Position numbers and translations under genes: made by a program. The notes under the pieces are model-generated. The model was not told the DNA's origin. It did not search any database and saw only the letters and a program-made list of their open reading frames with translations. A stretch of DNA of 6,958 bases from Bacillota bacterium (lineage in GTDB: Bacteria > Bacillota > Clostridia > Christensenellales > CAG-138): NCBI GenBank assembly GCA_023458355.1, contig JAEWZS010000175.1:1-6958 (forward strand), read 5' to 3'. Positions 5,890 through 6,958 of the stretch are shown here, piece by piece. Numbering within the stretch: the stretch's first letter is position 1; each line of letters starts with the position of its first letter.

Positions 5890-6948
5890 ATGAAAAACCC
5901 TAAGACCGCTATTACTTTGCTCCTTGCGCTTTTGCTCGCTGTGAGCATGCTCGGCTGTGCCACAGAAGCGGAAGCCCCTTCCGTTGCAGATGCAGACGCA
6001 ACCCCCGTCCAAAAAACCGACGCGCCTGAAACCTCCTCCCCCGCTACCGATGCGCCCGAAGGGATGATCAATATCGGAATTTTGCAGTACGTCACCCATA
6101 ACGCGCTCGACGCTGCCCGCGAAGGCTTCGTGCAGGCGCTTTCCGACAACGGCTATGTAGAAGGCGTAAACGTTGCCTACGATGTGCAAAACGCACAGGC
6201 CGATACCAACAACCTTTCGACCGCAGGTAACCGCTTCGCAAACAACAAGGCGGACCTCGTACTCGCCATCGCAACGCCGGCTGCGCAGTCCATTGCCGCA
6301 CTCACAAGCGACATACCTATCCTTTTCACCGCAGTGACCGATCCCGTGAACACGCGACTTGTCGATAGTTTAGAAGCCCCCGGCGGCAATGTAACGGGCA
6401 CTAACGACATGAACCCCATCGCGGAGCAGCTTGACCTTCTAATAAAGCTTGTGCCCGAAGCAAAAACCGTGGGTATTTTGTACACCTCAAGCGAGGACAA
6501 TTCCGTTATCCAGGCGGAGATTGCAAAAACCGAGGCTGAAAAGCGCGGCTTGACGGTTGTTGAGCAGACCGTGACCAACGCCAACGAGGTGCAGCAGGCC
6601 ATGCAGTCGCTTGCGGGTAAGTGCGCCGCCATGTACCTACCCACGGATAACACGCTCGCCTCCGCCATGCCCACCATAGGCGCAGTCGCCGAGGAATACA
6701 AAATTCCCGTAATCTGTGGTGCAAGCACCATGGTAGATGATGGCGGGCTTGCTACCCTTGGCATCAACTACTATAACCTTGGCTACCAGACAGGTGAAAT
6801 GGCAGTGCGCGTGCTCCGCGGTGAATCGACTGCCACAATGCCCGTTGAGTCGCGCAAGGATTTCGATTTCACCATCAACGGCAATGTGGCACAAGCTATC
6901 GGCATCACCATTCCCGATGAATTGAAGCAGTATGTCACGATGGAATGA
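5890..6948 (+). CDS. ABC transporter substrate-binding lipoprotein, TrpX/ABC_sub_bind family
   Basis: A 352-residue precursor. Residues 1-23 form a lipoprotein signal (Lys2/Lys5, leucine-rich core, MLGC with Cys23 as lipidated residue; Met at -3 is slightly off consensus). Residues 24-57 are an Ala/Thr/Pro/Asp-rich tether. From residue 59 comes a type 1 periplasmic-binding fold of the PF04392 family, with INIGILQYVTH (60-70), IATPAAQSIAAL (127-138), FTAVTDPV (146-153), GGNVTGTND (165-173), MYLPTDNT (248-255) and GINYYNLGYQTGEMA (291-305). The protein would sit on the outer membrane face and deliver ligand to an ABC permease. TrpX-type members are predicted aromatic amino acid receptors; here the Phe-like T-box suggests phenylalanine. 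AGGAGG (5879-5884) lies 5 nt before ATG 5890. I left the symbol blank because tryptophan specificity is not supported. Confidence 0.93.
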   Translation: MKNPKTAITLLLALLLAVSMLGCATEAEAPSVADADATPVQKTDAPETSSPATDAPEGMINIGILQYVTHNALDAAREGFVQALSDNGYVEGVNVAYDVQNAQADTNNLSTAGNRFANNKADLVLAIATPAAQSIAALTSDIPILFTAVTDPVNTRLVDSLEAPGGNVTGTNDMNPIAEQLDLLIKLVPEAKTVGILYTSSEDNSVIQAEIAKTEAEKRGLTVVEQTVTNANEVQQAMQSLAGKCAAMYLPTDNTLASAMPTIGAVAEEYKIPVICGASTMVDDGGLATLGINYYNLGYQTGEMAVRVLRGESTATMPVESRKDFDFTINGNVAQAIGITIPDELKQYVTME

Positions 6949-6958
6949 GTATGCGTTG
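6945..6958 (+). CDS. Start of a following gene, probably the ABC permease (partial)
   Basis: An ATG at 6945 overlaps the TGA of the substrate-binding protein (ATGA), and a second in-frame ATG is at 6951; the frame reads M-S-M-R before the window ends. ATGA overlaps usually mark translational coupling within operons, and binding proteins of this family are normally followed by a permease and an ATPase. Only 14 nt are visible, so the identity is contextual inference. Confidence 0.35.

Noticed and set aside
5877..6767. Minus-strand ORFs opposite the substrate-binding protein gene
   Set aside because: They are shadows of a well-supported plus-strand gene with promoter, T-box, RBS and lipoprotein signal.
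1..6958. CRISPR arrays, tRNA or rRNA genes, insertion sequences
   Set aside because: I saw no regularly spaced direct repeats, no tRNA-like cloverleaf or rRNA sequence and no transposase reading frame.

Overview
The window looks like chromosomal DNA of an anaerobic Clostridia-type Firmicute, probably an uncultured gut-type lineage. The evidence is a T-box riboswitch, an [FeFe]-hydrogenase-like ferredoxin protein, a Clostridia-type peptidoglycan-binding protein, strong AGGAGG/GGAGG ribosome binding sites, sigma-A type promoters and interspersed short repeats. I cannot name the species.

Left part (1-4879), all on the minus strand. A DEAD-box RNA helicase with a DbpA-type RNA-binding domain (TTG start at 4879) has its own consensus promoter and a roughly 100-nt leader containing interleaved inverted repeats. 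Downstream of it come a REP-like palindrome and a hairpin terminator. Next is a two-gene unit with its own extended -10 promoter: a stand-alone [FeFe]-hydrogenase-like iron-sulfur protein (1738-2994) followed after 7 bp by a class I SAM-dependent methyltransferase of the Methyltransf_32 type (567-1730). The methyltransferase stop codon lies inside another REP-like palindrome. At the left edge is the 5' part of an M15-peptidase-like/peptidoglycan-binding gene that runs off the window.

Middle (4880-5513) is a divergent intergenic region. It holds the helicase promoter and about 350 bp of interspersed repeat with GTCATT..GAGCG / CGCTCGAAATGAC ends. The short ORFs inside it look spurious.

Right part (5514-6958), plus strand. 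A textbook promoter drives a complete T-box leader whose most likely specifier codon is TTC (Phe) and whose antiterminator bulge is TGGT. After the T-box terminator lies a lipoprotein substrate-binding protein of the TrpX/ABC_sub_bind family. Its stop codon overlaps a candidate start for the next gene (ATGA), presumably the permease. Read together, this is a predicted aromatic amino acid uptake operon switched on when tRNA-Phe is uncharged. That is the most interesting regulatory prediction here. I did not find a wholly new multi-gene system in the window.
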